From contig CP051232.1 in NCBI GenBank assembly GCA_017792445.1, forward strand, positions 2,764,001 through 2,828,000: a stretch of 64,000 nucleotides of DNA, given 5' to 3'. The DNA is from Maritimibacter sp. (lineage in GTDB: Bacteria > Pseudomonadota > Alphaproteobacteria > Rhodobacterales > Rhodobacteraceae). The position numbers were made by a program, and so were the translations under genes. Positions 43,881 to 51,257 of this stretch are shown piece by piece. The notes beneath the pieces are model-generated. The model was given only the letters and a program-made list of their open reading frames with translations, made no database searches and was not told the DNA's origin. The first letter of the stretch is position 1; the number at the start of each line of letters is the position of its first letter.

Positions 43881-44249
43881 TCAGAGAAGGCCGACGCCAA
43901 GCGCGGCGGCGGCCATCAGGGCGAGGACGGGTGTCCAGAGCAGACGCTCCGGGCGCGAGGGGCTCGCGGCATTCGCGGCGAGCGACAATAGGGTGAGCGC
44001 AAGGGCCGGCCAGAAAAGCGGCGCCAGAGGTGCCGGGGCGATACCGGCCCGGGCGAGCACCGCCGCGGCCATCAGCCCCAACAGTGCCGCCTGGACCAGT
44101 GCCAGCACCCGCCAGGCGGGCGGCAGACGGCCGGGAAAGCGGCCCCCGACCGTCAGCCGTCCAAGCGGGGCCCCGGCGGCGACGGCCAGGTGCATCAGCA
44201 CCGGCAAGGCGGCCAGCCCGGCATAGGCGAAGGCAAAGGTCTGGATCAT
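43881..44249 (-). CDS. Small four-helix membrane protein of unknown function
   Basis: A 122-residue protein with four hydrophobic segments and the loop GGRFPGRLPPAWR between helices 1 and 2. The ATG at 44249 is fixed by an ATGA overlap with the small gene upstream; the longer frame to 44465 is antisense-like and Arg-rich. The gene is followed after 14 bases by the NmrA-like gene. I do not recognise the family. Confidence 0.6.
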   Translation of the reverse strand: MIQTFAFAYAGLAALPVLMHLAVAAGAPLGRLTVGGRFPGRLPPAWRVLALVQAALLGLMAAAVLARAGIAPAPLAPLFWPALALTLLSLAANAASPSRPERLLWTPVLALMAAAALGVGLL

Positions 44250-44431
44250 CGGCCGGTCCACCATCCGAGGCGCGCCAGCAAGGAGCGTCGTGGTTCGGGC
44301 GACTGTCGCTGCGGCAGGCCGATATCGCCCCAGAGGTGCCGGGGCGGATAGGTGGGCCGCCATGACGGCTGGCGCGGCCCGCCGGTCAGCAGGTGATGCA
44401 GGTCGGTCATGCGAGTGGGAATATCGTGCAT
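44246..44431 (-). CDS. Small 61-residue protein, unknown, first gene of operon
   Basis: It reads MHDIPTRMTDLHHLL, a Pro/Trp-rich centre (RQPSWRPTYPPRHLWGDIGL) and a basic tail RRSLLARLGWWTGR. The ATG has AGGAAAGG upstream, and the stop overlaps the next start (ATGA), both good signs of a real gene. LWGDIGL resembles the DIGL core of DUF1127 proteins, but the rest does not clearly fit. Function unknown. Confidence 0.55.
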   Translation of the reverse strand: MHDIPTRMTDLHHLLTGGPRQPSWRPTYPPRHLWGDIGLPQRQSPEPRRSLLARLGWWTGR

Positions 44432-44442
44432 CGCGCCTTTCC

Positions 44443-44808
44443 TCAGTTGACGACCGCGTGGCCACGCCCGCGCAGGCAGTTCAGGACGATGGCCTTCCGC
44501 GTGTCGCCCGCTTCGGACATGCCCATCGCGGTGCCGGCCAGCGCGCCGGCCACGGCCCCGCCCAACGCGTCGCCCTCGCTGTCGACTTCGCCCAGCACGC
44601 CGCCGATCCCGGCACCGATGACGGCGGCGGCCATCGTCTCGTGATCAAGTTGCGACTGGTTGCGCGCGAGACTGCGGCAGGCGGCGAGATCGCTTTGGAA
44701 CTGCGCGTTCGGCGGTCCGTCCAGGATCGGGTCCACATCCGCGCCCATTTTTGCGCAGGCGCCAAGCAGGGCGGTCAGGCAAAGTGGGGCGATCAGCATC
44801 GGTTTCAT
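44443..44808 (-). CDS. Lipoprotein with a glycine-zipper segment
   Basis: A 121-residue protein with a lipobox LLGAC (Cys18) after a short signal, so it is lipid-anchored. The centre AAAVIGAGIGGVLGEVDSEGDALGGAVAGALAGTAMGM is a glycine-zipper hairpin that inserts in or lies on membranes. It ends 11 bases upstream of the 61-residue gene and may share its transcript. Function unknown; similar zippers occur in outer-membrane stress lipoproteins. Confidence 0.72.
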   Translation of the reverse strand: MKPMLIAPLCLTALLGACAKMGADVDPILDGPPNAQFQSDLAACRSLARNQSQLDHETMAAAVIGAGIGGVLGEVDSEGDALGGAVAGALAGTAMGMSEAGDTRKAIVLNCLRGRGHAVVN

Positions 44809-44907
44809 TTCTCGTTTTCCTCGACTTTCAGTGTTGTCGAGGGGGGATCTACCGGCCCGCGCTGCTTGGCGGCATGACCGCAGGGATCAGCGGATTGACC
44901 GCAGGCA

Positions 44908-45960
44908 TCAATCGTTCATCCACGCGGTCGGGCTCGCTCCGGTCCAGCGCCGGAAGGCCCGCACGAAAGCTGAGGCCTCGGAAAACCCCAGAAGATACGC
45001 GGTCTCGCCGACCGAAACCTTGCGCGCGCTGAGGTAATCCATCGCCATCCGGCGGCGCAGGTCGTCGTGAACCTGAGCGAAGGTGACGCCCTCGTCCTTA
45101 AGGCGGCGGTAAAGCGTCTGCCGGCTCATTCCGAGATCGCGCGCGATGTGATCCATCGACAGCGTGCCTTCATGTAGATCGGCCAGCATCCGCGCCTCGA
45201 CCGACGCGCGCACGGTGTCGTGCGTCGCAAGCTCCTTCAGCAGCCCGTCGGCGTGGCGCGTGAAGACGCCGAAAACATACTCCTTGCCACCGTCGAAAGC
45301 CTCGTCCAGCCAGACCGGATTGATCCGGAGCGCGTTGCGCGTTGCGCGGAAGGTGACCGGCACCCGGAAGAGGTCGGGGTAGCGGTTGGCATGCGGCGGC
45401 GGCGCGTAGGTCACCTCCATCGCCTGCTCGAACGGGTGTTCGGGGGCAGAGCGGCGGAATTCGGAGATGAACCGCGCAAGGCTCGCCTCGGTCGCCATCC
45501 AGGTGCCGTCATCGGGGCGATTGTCCAGCAGCCAGACAGCGTCGCCCTCGCGCGTGATCTCGAACCGGTCCCGCCCGCCGGGGATCGGCACATCGGCCAT
45601 CAGGCGCGCATAACGGTTGAGTTGGCCGAGGCTGTGCGGAAAGGAGGTGGAGGCGTGGACAATCTGGCCGACGATCGACATCGTCTCGAGCCGCGTCTCA
45701 AGCACATGGCGCAAGTACAGCGAGGTGTCGCCGGTCGTCTCGATACCGGTGGCGATAAGCGTCTGGTAGGCGGCGACGGGGATGCGCGTGTCCTGATCCG
45801 ACAGATCGTCATCCGTCAGGCCAGAGGCCGCCAGAAGGTCATCCCGCGGCGCTCCTTCGGCAACCGCATAGTCAAGGAATGCGCGCGCGAAACCGGCGGC
45901 CATAGTCTGTTCGGACAAGCGGTTGTCCTCCGGGGTCAAGATCCTGATGCGCCCGGTCAT
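44908..45960 (-). CDS. AraC-family transcriptional regulator with ArgR/OruR-like N-terminal domain
   Basis: About 350 residues. The N-terminal effector region reads SIVGQIVHASTSFPHSLGQLNRYARLM, typical of the AraC-type N-terminal domain, and the C-terminal pair of helix-turn-helices is HIARDLGMSRQTLYRRLKDEG and ETAYLLGFSEASAFVRAFRRWTGASPTAWM. The start is uncertain: ATG at 45960 has no ribosome site, while an in-frame TTG at 45918 has GGAGGA seven bases upstream. The target is unknown. Confidence 0.82.
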   Translation of the reverse strand: MTGRIRILTPEDNRLSEQTMAAGFARAFLDYAVAEGAPRDDLLAASGLTDDDLSDQDTRIPVAAYQTLIATGIETTGDTSLYLRHVLETRLETMSIVGQIVHASTSFPHSLGQLNRYARLMADVPIPGGRDRFEITREGDAVWLLDNRPDDGTWMATEASLARFISEFRRSAPEHPFEQAMEVTYAPPPHANRYPDLFRVPVTFRATRNALRINPVWLDEAFDGGKEYVFGVFTRHADGLLKELATHDTVRASVEARMLADLHEGTLSMDHIARDLGMSRQTLYRRLKDEGVTFAQVHDDLRRRMAMDYLSARKVSVGETAYLLGFSEASAFVRAFRRWTGASPTAWMND

Positions 45961-46079
45961 GCCGTTGCCGAGTCGGCGGCTACAGAATGTCCGAAGACAT
46001 TCCGCCAGGACAACCCTTATGCTGCGCCCCATGCCCGCTCTGACCGCAACGAATGGTGGCGGCCCGGCCGCATCGAGGT

Positions 46080-46847
46080 TCAGGGAAGATAGACCTTCCG
46101 CACGTAGACCGGCACATCCATCACCGCGACGACTTCTTCAGTGCCATCCAGCGCCTCGGCCAGTTCGAGAACCGAGATATCGAGCTTCAGTTCCCCGTTC
46201 ATGGGCTTGCCCATCCCCTGGCTCATCACGACCTCGACAAGCTGGTCGTAGCGATAGATGCGCGAGAAGTCCGGCACCGCTGCCGAGTAGGGAAGCGTCT
46301 CGCCGGACACCCAGTTCCGGCTTCCGGTCATGTAGTCCAGCCGAACCACGATCTTTCCGCCGGCCTCCGGGATCACGCGCCAAAAGTCGCTGCTGTTCCG
46401 TTCGCCGTCGGCGGGCCCCGTCTCTGCGTATTCTCGCGCGATGGCGGCCCTTTGCGCGTTGCTGTAGGGGTCGCGGTCGGGTGAGGTCGTATACAGGCGC
46501 AGAACAAACATGCGCACGGCGTCTCCGTCGACCTGTTTGCCAAGACCGATCAGCGCAACCGCGCGGCGGCTGGCTGGGGCAAGAGGCTTGCCCTCCGGGT
46601 CCATTTCCAGCCTGCTGTCGATCATCACGAACAGAAGGTTCGCGCCTTTCAGGGGACCTCCGGGGAAGGGCACGACGCTCCATCCGTCGGGAAGGAAGGT
46701 CTGAACGCCGTCGGCATTCGCCTTCATCCCGACGATGACCCTGCTGTCGACGTTCGAACCGACAAGGGTTTCGGCCCGCACCGGACCCGATCCCACCACG
46801 GTTGCGGCAAGCGCGATCATTGCGAAAACAAAGCTGAACAGTCTCAT
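46080..46847 (-). CDS. Secreted protein of unknown function
   Basis: A 255-residue protein with a signal peptide (MRLFSFVFAMIALAATVVGS, cleavage near RAE). The ATG at 46847 is supported by GGGAGGAG, so the longer frame is rejected. The mature domain has no Cys and contains PDGWSVVPFPGGPLKGANLLFVMIDSR, suggestive of a lipid- or acetoacetate-decarboxylase-like barrel, but this is weak. It lies beside the secreted alpha/beta hydrolase and the AraC gene, all on the same strand. Confidence 0.6.
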   Translation of the reverse strand: MRLFSFVFAMIALAATVVGSGPVRAETLVGSNVDSRVIVGMKANADGVQTFLPDGWSVVPFPGGPLKGANLLFVMIDSRLEMDPEGKPLAPASRRAVALIGLGKQVDGDAVRMFVLRLYTTSPDRDPYSNAQRAAIAREYAETGPADGERNSSDFWRVIPEAGGKIVVRLDYMTGSRNWVSGETLPYSAAVPDFSRIYRYDQLVEVVMSQGMGKPMNGELKLDISVLELAEALDGTEEVVAVMDVPVYVRKVYLP

Positions 46848-47005
46848 GAGCCGGCTCCTCCCAGATGCTCCCAACGTCAATTTGACCTTGCGTAAAGCTT
46901 ATGGGTGTTCGGCAGTCGGGCCATGACCCAGATCAATTGTCGGGGGCCGCTTCGGGCGCCTTTTTGAAAAGCGGGCAGTCCGGATCGCCAACCGGCGTCC
47001 TTCCC

Positions 47006-47824
47006 CTATGGGGAAAGAACGCTTTGCAGAAAGGCATCGACGGCTTCGCGGACAGGGCTTTCGGGAATGGCGATGTCGGACATCAGGTCTTCGTGGAACC
47101 CGTCCTGCACGACCAGCGTCGAGACGGATAGGCCAGCGGCCTCTCCGGCCATCGCCAAATCCTCGAGATTGCTTATGTCGACAAACCTGTCGCGCGTCCC
47201 GCGGACAAGGATCATTGGGGGATCGGATGGATCCACAAACTTTAGAACCGGCCAGTCGGCCTTGGTGTCTTTGGGAAAGATGTCCGGGCAGGTACGGCCA
47301 CCGCACAGGCCGCCCTGATATGGTCCAGCCAGTCCGATGAACCCCTTGATCGCATCGGGCGGCACGTCCTCGGCATCCAGATACCGCCCGTCATAGGCGA
47401 CCAGCGCCGAGATGTAGGCACCGGACGACCACCCGCCGACGACGATTGGCCTTGGCTGCCCGCCGTCGTCCTGCAGGGTCCGCCAAATATGGGAAACCGC
47501 CTGCGCCGCGTCCTCGACGAACAAAGGAAAGGAAACCTCTGGGAACAGACGGTAATTCGGGGCGACCACCAGCAAACCGGCGTTGGCGTAGGATTCCGCC
47601 ATCCGCTCGACGCTCGCCTTGCTGCCTCGCGTGAATGCTCCGCCATAGAAGAAGATCATCACCGCCGTGTCCTGGGTCACGGTGTCTGGTGTGTAGATAT
47701 CAAGCGTCTGCCTTGGCAGGTCGCCGAATGGCACGTCTTTCTCGACAGTGACTTCAGCGGTGCCGACGTGGGCCGAACCAATCAGCGCAAACGCGGCCGC
47801 GATGGCGATGTGTCTTGGCGTCAT
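47006..47824 (-). CDS. Secreted alpha/beta hydrolase (esterase/lipase, Aes-like)
   Basis: A 272-residue hydrolase with a signal peptide (MTPRHIAIAAAFALIGSAHV). The oxyanion region is IFFYGGAFTRG (a His-Gly-Gly-Gly variant with Tyr), the nucleophile elbow is GGWSSGAYIS, the acid lies in LVRGTRDRFVD and the His in VQDGFHEDL. It fits carboxylesterases of the BD-FAE type. A Cys pair (GLCGGRTCPD) could form a disulfide. The ATG at 47824 lacks a clear ribosome site; ATG at 47863 is an alternative. Confidence 0.78.
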   Translation of the reverse strand: MTPRHIAIAAAFALIGSAHVGTAEVTVEKDVPFGDLPRQTLDIYTPDTVTQDTAVMIFFYGGAFTRGSKASVERMAESYANAGLLVVAPNYRLFPEVSFPLFVEDAAQAVSHIWRTLQDDGGQPRPIVVGGWSSGAYISALVAYDGRYLDAEDVPPDAIKGFIGLAGPYQGGLCGGRTCPDIFPKDTKADWPVLKFVDPSDPPMILVRGTRDRFVDISNLEDLAMAGEAAGLSVSTLVVQDGFHEDLMSDIAIPESPVREAVDAFLQSVLSP

Positions 47825-47930
47825 GGTTGGGAAGGCTATCGGCGCGCCGGGGCACAGTTCCATGACCCAGATCAAGCCGCCCTTTCCGGCGCCCGCCCCG
47901 CCGCCGTCGCCCCCGAACGCGAACCGTGCC

Positions 47931-48512
47931 TCACACGCTGCGCACAACCCGTTCCAGAACCGGGGCGAAGTGGGCGAAGGGCGGGGCGGCGTGGTCCGGG
48001 TCCTTGCCGATGTCATCCCAGATCCGGACCTGCAGGATCGCGGGAAGGTGGGGGTTGGCGGCGAAGGCGCGGACCTCGTCGTCGTTCATCGGGCCGCCCT
48101 GCAGCTTCAGCGACAGAACCGAGGCATCCGAAAGCTTGGCGAAATATTCCGGGTCGGTGGCGCAGAGGAACCGCTTGGCATCGACGTGGTAGCGGACGCA
48201 GTCGGTGACGATGGGCGGGAAGAACCGCTCGATCACCCGCGCGCCCGCGTGTTCGTGGTGCGAGTCCACGCCCTGCTCGGCGGCGTCGGCGTCGAACTCG
48301 TGGGTGAAATGGCCGATGTCGTGCAGCAGCGCCGCCGCGATGGTGGCATCGTCCGCGCCTGCCTGTTCCGCCAGCTCGGCGCATTGCAGCATGTGTTCCG
48401 AGATCGTCACCGGCTCGCCCAGATATTCTTCGGCCCCGCGCCGGGCGAAGATATCGGCGATGAAAGGAACGATGGTGTCGGCGTTCAGGCTGTCGGGCGA
48501 CGGGGCCGGCAT
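47931..48512 (-). CDS. HD-domain mixed-valent diiron oxygenase, PhnZ/TmpB-like
   Basis: A 193-residue HD protein. Tyr30, Glu33 and His40 (YLGE...EH), His64-Asp65 (LLHDIGH), His86, His109 (RYHVDAKRF) and Asp166 reproduce, with a constant offset of five or six, the spacing of PhnZ Tyr24, Glu27, His34, His58, Asp59, His80, His104 and Asp161. Positions matching PhnZ His62, Lys108, Ser126 and Arg158 (here 68, 113, 131, 163) are also kept. PhnZ-type enzymes cut the C-P bond of hydroxyalkylphosphonates with oxygen. ATG at 48512 has AAAGGA seven bases upstream. It is 11 bases after a zinc alcohol dehydrogenase gene. A plain HD phosphohydrolase is the alternative. Confidence 0.75.
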   Translation of the reverse strand: MPAPSPDSLNADTIVPFIADIFARRGAEEYLGEPVTISEHMLQCAELAEQAGADDATIAAALLHDIGHFTHEFDADAAEQGVDSHHEHAGARVIERFFPPIVTDCVRYHVDAKRFLCATDPEYFAKLSDASVLSLKLQGGPMNDDEVRAFAANPHLPAILQVRIWDDIGKDPDHAAPPFAHFAPVLERVVRSV

Positions 48513-48523
48513 GGCGCGTCCTT

Positions 48524-49609
48524 TCAGTCGAAGACGATGACGTTGCGCTTGGCCGCGCCCGAGCGGGTGTCGGCGATGGCCTCGTTGATCTGGTCCAGCC
48601 GGTATCGGCCGGAGACCAGCTCGTCGAGCTTCAGGCGGCCCTGCCGGTACAGGTCGATCATCCAAGGAATGTCGCGGCGCGGCACGCCGTCGCCCATCTT
48701 CGAGCCAAGGATCTGCTGGCCGGTGGCGGCGACGACGACGGGCTCGAAGCTGGTGGTCTGGCCCGAGTGCGGCATGCCGACCATGGTCATCTTGCCATGA
48801 AACCCAAGGTAGCGCGGCGCGGTGTGAAAGGCCGAGATAGCCCCGGTCGCGACAAAGACGTGATCCGCGCCGCCGCCCATGATGCGCTTGGCCTCGGACC
48901 ACGGGCGTTCGTCGGTGCCCAGCACGGCGGCGGTGGCGCCGAATTCCATGGCGATTTCCAGCTTCTCGGGCACCATGTCGACCGCGATGACATGCGATGC
49001 GCCCGCGATGCGCGCGCCTTGGATGGCGTTCAGCCCGACGCCGCCCGCGCCGATGATCACCGCCCGCTGCCCGGCGCGCAGACCGGCGCTGTTCACCACC
49101 GCGCCGACCCCGGTGATCACGCCGCAGGCCAGCAACGAGGCGGAGTCCATCGGCAGGTCCGCAGGGATCGGCACCAATTGCGACTGGTCGACCACGACCG
49201 CCTCGGCGAAGGCGCCGGTGCGGACGCCCTGCGCATAGGGCGTGCCGTCCGCGCCGGTGATCGGGTGGTCGCTGCGGTCGACCGAGACCTGACACGCGCC
49301 GGGGTGGTGGTTGATGCAGGACGGGCACTGGCCGCAGGCACGAAACAGCGTCACCAGAACGGTGTCGCCGGGCGCGAAACCGGTCACTGCCGCGCCGGTT
49401 CGGGTGACACGACCCACCGCCTCGTGGCCGTAGACCGCGGGCAGGTCGCCGCCCCAGCCGCCATCGGCGCAGGAGATATCGGAATGGCAGATCGCACACG
49501 CCGCGATCTTGACCTCGACCTCGCCGGGAGCCGGGTCGGCGAGCGTGATCTCCTCGATCACGAGCGGCGCTCCGAACGCGCGGCATACGGCTGCCTTGGC
49601 TTTGGTCAT
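48524..49609 (-). CDS. Zinc-dependent alcohol dehydrogenase (class III-like MDR)
   Basis: A 361-residue medium-chain dehydrogenase. Catalytic zinc ligands are Cys in ACAICHSD, His-Glu in YGHEAVG and Cys in LLACGV; the structural zinc would be in RACGQCPSCINHHPGAC, though spacing is irregular. The NAD-binding motif is IIGAGGVGLNAIQGA. The ATG at 49609 follows GGGGGA. It forms a two-gene operon with the HD oxygenase, so it could oxidise an alcohol made or used by that enzyme. Confidence 0.85.
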   Translation of the reverse strand: MTKAKAAVCRAFGAPLVIEEITLADPAPGEVEVKIAACAICHSDISCADGGWGGDLPAVYGHEAVGRVTRTGAAVTGFAPGDTVLVTLFRACGQCPSCINHHPGACQVSVDRSDHPITGADGTPYAQGVRTGAFAEAVVVDQSQLVPIPADLPMDSASLLACGVITGVGAVVNSAGLRAGQRAVIIGAGGVGLNAIQGARIAGASHVIAVDMVPEKLEIAMEFGATAAVLGTDERPWSEAKRIMGGGADHVFVATGAISAFHTAPRYLGFHGKMTMVGMPHSGQTTSFEPVVVAATGQQILGSKMGDGVPRRDIPWMIDLYRQGRLKLDELVSGRYRLDQINEAIADTRSGAAKRNVIVFD

Positions 49610-49693
49610 GCGTGTCCCCCCGCCGATCTTGCTGCGGCAAGACTGGGCGGAAGGGCGGTGCGCTGGCAAGCACGAATATTGCGCAAGGGTGTT

Positions 49694-49723
49694 CCGGCAC
49701 CGCCTGCGGCAAGGCGGTGCCGG
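49694..49723 (-). terminator. Hairpin downstream of cfa
   Basis: CCGGCACCGCC (49694-49704) pairs with GGCGGTGCCGG (49713-49723), an 11-bp stem with an eight-base loop, ten bases past the cfa stop. No T run follows on the minus strand, so termination efficiency is uncertain. Confidence 0.6.
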
Positions 49724-49732
49724 GCTTTGGGC

Positions 49733-50977
49733 TTACTCTGCCGCGTGGGTCGCGACCGGCGCGCGGACCGGTTCGACGTCGTCGCGGTAAAGATAGTCGC
49801 GGGTCAGCGGCACCGCTTCCTGCTTGCGGGCCAGCTGGTACTGGAACACGCACTGGTCGTTCAGCCGGAACGTCAGTTCACAGGCGACAAGATAGAACCG
49901 CCACATCCGGCAGAACCTCTCGTCATACAGCGCCTCGACCCGGTCGCGGTTCGCCATGAACCGGTCGTGCCAGTGCTTCAGCGTCTCGGCATAGTGCAGC
50001 CGCCAGACCTCGATATCGCAGGTGTACAGGCCCTCTTTCTCGACCGCCTTGATCGATTCCGACATCGACGGGCAATAGCCGCCCGGGAAGATGTACTTTG
50101 TCACCCAAGGGTTGGTTGCGCCGGGCGGGTCGGTACGGCCGATGAAGTGGATCAAGGCCACGCCGTCCTCGGCCAGCCGCTCGCGCACGTTCGAGAAATA
50201 CTCGCGGTAGTGCGGCACGCCGACGTGTTCGAACATGCCAACCGACACGATGCGGTCGAAGGTCTCTGTCACGTCGCGATAGTCCATCAGGCGAAAGTCC
50301 ACGCGGTCTTCAAGCCCTTCGGCGCGGGCGCGGGCGCAGGCGATCTTGTGCTGTTCTTCCGACAGCGTGACGCCCACTACCTTCGCGCCGAAGTCGCGCG
50401 CCAGCGTCAGGCCCATGCCGCCCCAGCCGCAGCCGATGTCCAGCACGGTCATGCCCGGCTCGATCAGCAGCTTCTTCGCGATGTGCCGCTTCTTGGCGAC
50501 CTGCGCTTCTTCAAGCGTCATGTCGGGACGCTCGAAATAGGCGCAGCTGTATTGCTTGTCGGTGTCAAGAAACAGGTCGTACAACTGACCGGACAGGTCG
50601 TAGTGATGCGCGACGTTGTCCTTCGCCTTGCCGACCGGGTTGTTCTGGGCGATCCAGCGCAGCCCGTTGCGCAGCTTGCCGGACCACGCGACCCAGCCGG
50701 GCGCGTTGCCCGCGTGCATGTTGACGATGGCCAGCGTCAGCAAGCCATAGATGTCGTCGTTCTCGATCGTCAGCGTGCCGTTCATATAGCTTTCGCCGAG
50801 ACCGAGTTCCGGATTGATCGCCAACTGCTTCAGGGTTGCCTCGTCATGCACTGTTACATGAACGGGCGTTCCCTTGCCGTCGCCATAGGCCTTCGTGCTG
50901 CCGTCCGGATAGGTGACGCGGAAATTTCCCTGCTGCATGAGTGTGCGCAGCATACGATCGAAGAGCTTTTCCAACAT
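49733..50977 (-). CDS. cfa: Cyclopropane-fatty-acyl-phospholipid synthase
   Basis: A 414-residue SAM-dependent methyltransferase that adds a methylene group to unsaturated lipid chains. The SAM motif is VLDIGCGWGGMGL (about 190-202), and the active-site region FIGRTDPPGATNPWVTKYIFPGGYCPS carries the family residues. The start at 50977 (MLEKLFDRMLRTL) is chosen over the longer open frame because it opens on the usual amphipathic helix. It is divergent from aspS, with a CtrA-type box in between. Confidence 0.92.
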   Translation of the reverse strand: MLEKLFDRMLRTLMQQGNFRVTYPDGSTKAYGDGKGTPVHVTVHDEATLKQLAINPELGLGESYMNGTLTIENDDIYGLLTLAIVNMHAGNAPGWVAWSGKLRNGLRWIAQNNPVGKAKDNVAHHYDLSGQLYDLFLDTDKQYSCAYFERPDMTLEEAQVAKKRHIAKKLLIEPGMTVLDIGCGWGGMGLTLARDFGAKVVGVTLSEEQHKIACARARAEGLEDRVDFRLMDYRDVTETFDRIVSVGMFEHVGVPHYREYFSNVRERLAEDGVALIHFIGRTDPPGATNPWVTKYIFPGGYCPSMSESIKAVEKEGLYTCDIEVWRLHYAETLKHWHDRFMANRDRVEALYDERFCRMWRFYLVACELTFRLNDQCVFQYQLARKQEAVPLTRDYLYRDDVEPVRAPVATHAAE

Positions 50978-51115
50978 TTTTGTACCCCCATACCCACGTC
51001 CCGGCTGACCGGCCGGACGTCGCCCGAGGGTTTCTGCGACCCGCAAGGCGGCGCGGAATGCTTAAGAAACAAGCCAAGCTTGCAATCAGATCGGGCAGTT
51101 GTCCAGAAATGTGTA

Positions 51116-51131
51116 TTAACTTTGTATTAAC
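51116..51131. promoter_or_regulatory. Perfect CtrA-type binding site (TTAA-N7-TTAAC)
   Basis: TTAACTTTGTATTAAC matches the alphaproteobacterial CtrA consensus TTAA-N7-TTAAC exactly. It lies 127 bases before aspS and 139 bases before cfa. In this GC-rich DNA such an AT-rich motif is conspicuous. Which gene it controls is not clear. Confidence 0.6.
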
Positions 51132-51257
51132 CCGACGTGCCTCAACGCACGTTTCCGCCAAAAAGTTCCGCGACGTGTGCATTTATTTCGCTCCCTTGAC
51201 TTCCGGGGCGGGGCGCGTTGTATCGCGCGTGCTTTCCAGCGCTGATCCAGAGGACCG

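Noticed and set aside
47931-49853. A 640-codon minus-strand frame joining the HD protein to the region upstream
   Set aside because: The extra N-terminal part is the alcohol dehydrogenase gene read in another frame and is Arg/Gly-rich; the HD protein has its own ATG and ribosome site at 48512.
48767-51130. A 787-codon plus-strand frame
   Set aside because: Antisense to the alcohol dehydrogenase and cfa genes, with low-complexity composition and no family features.
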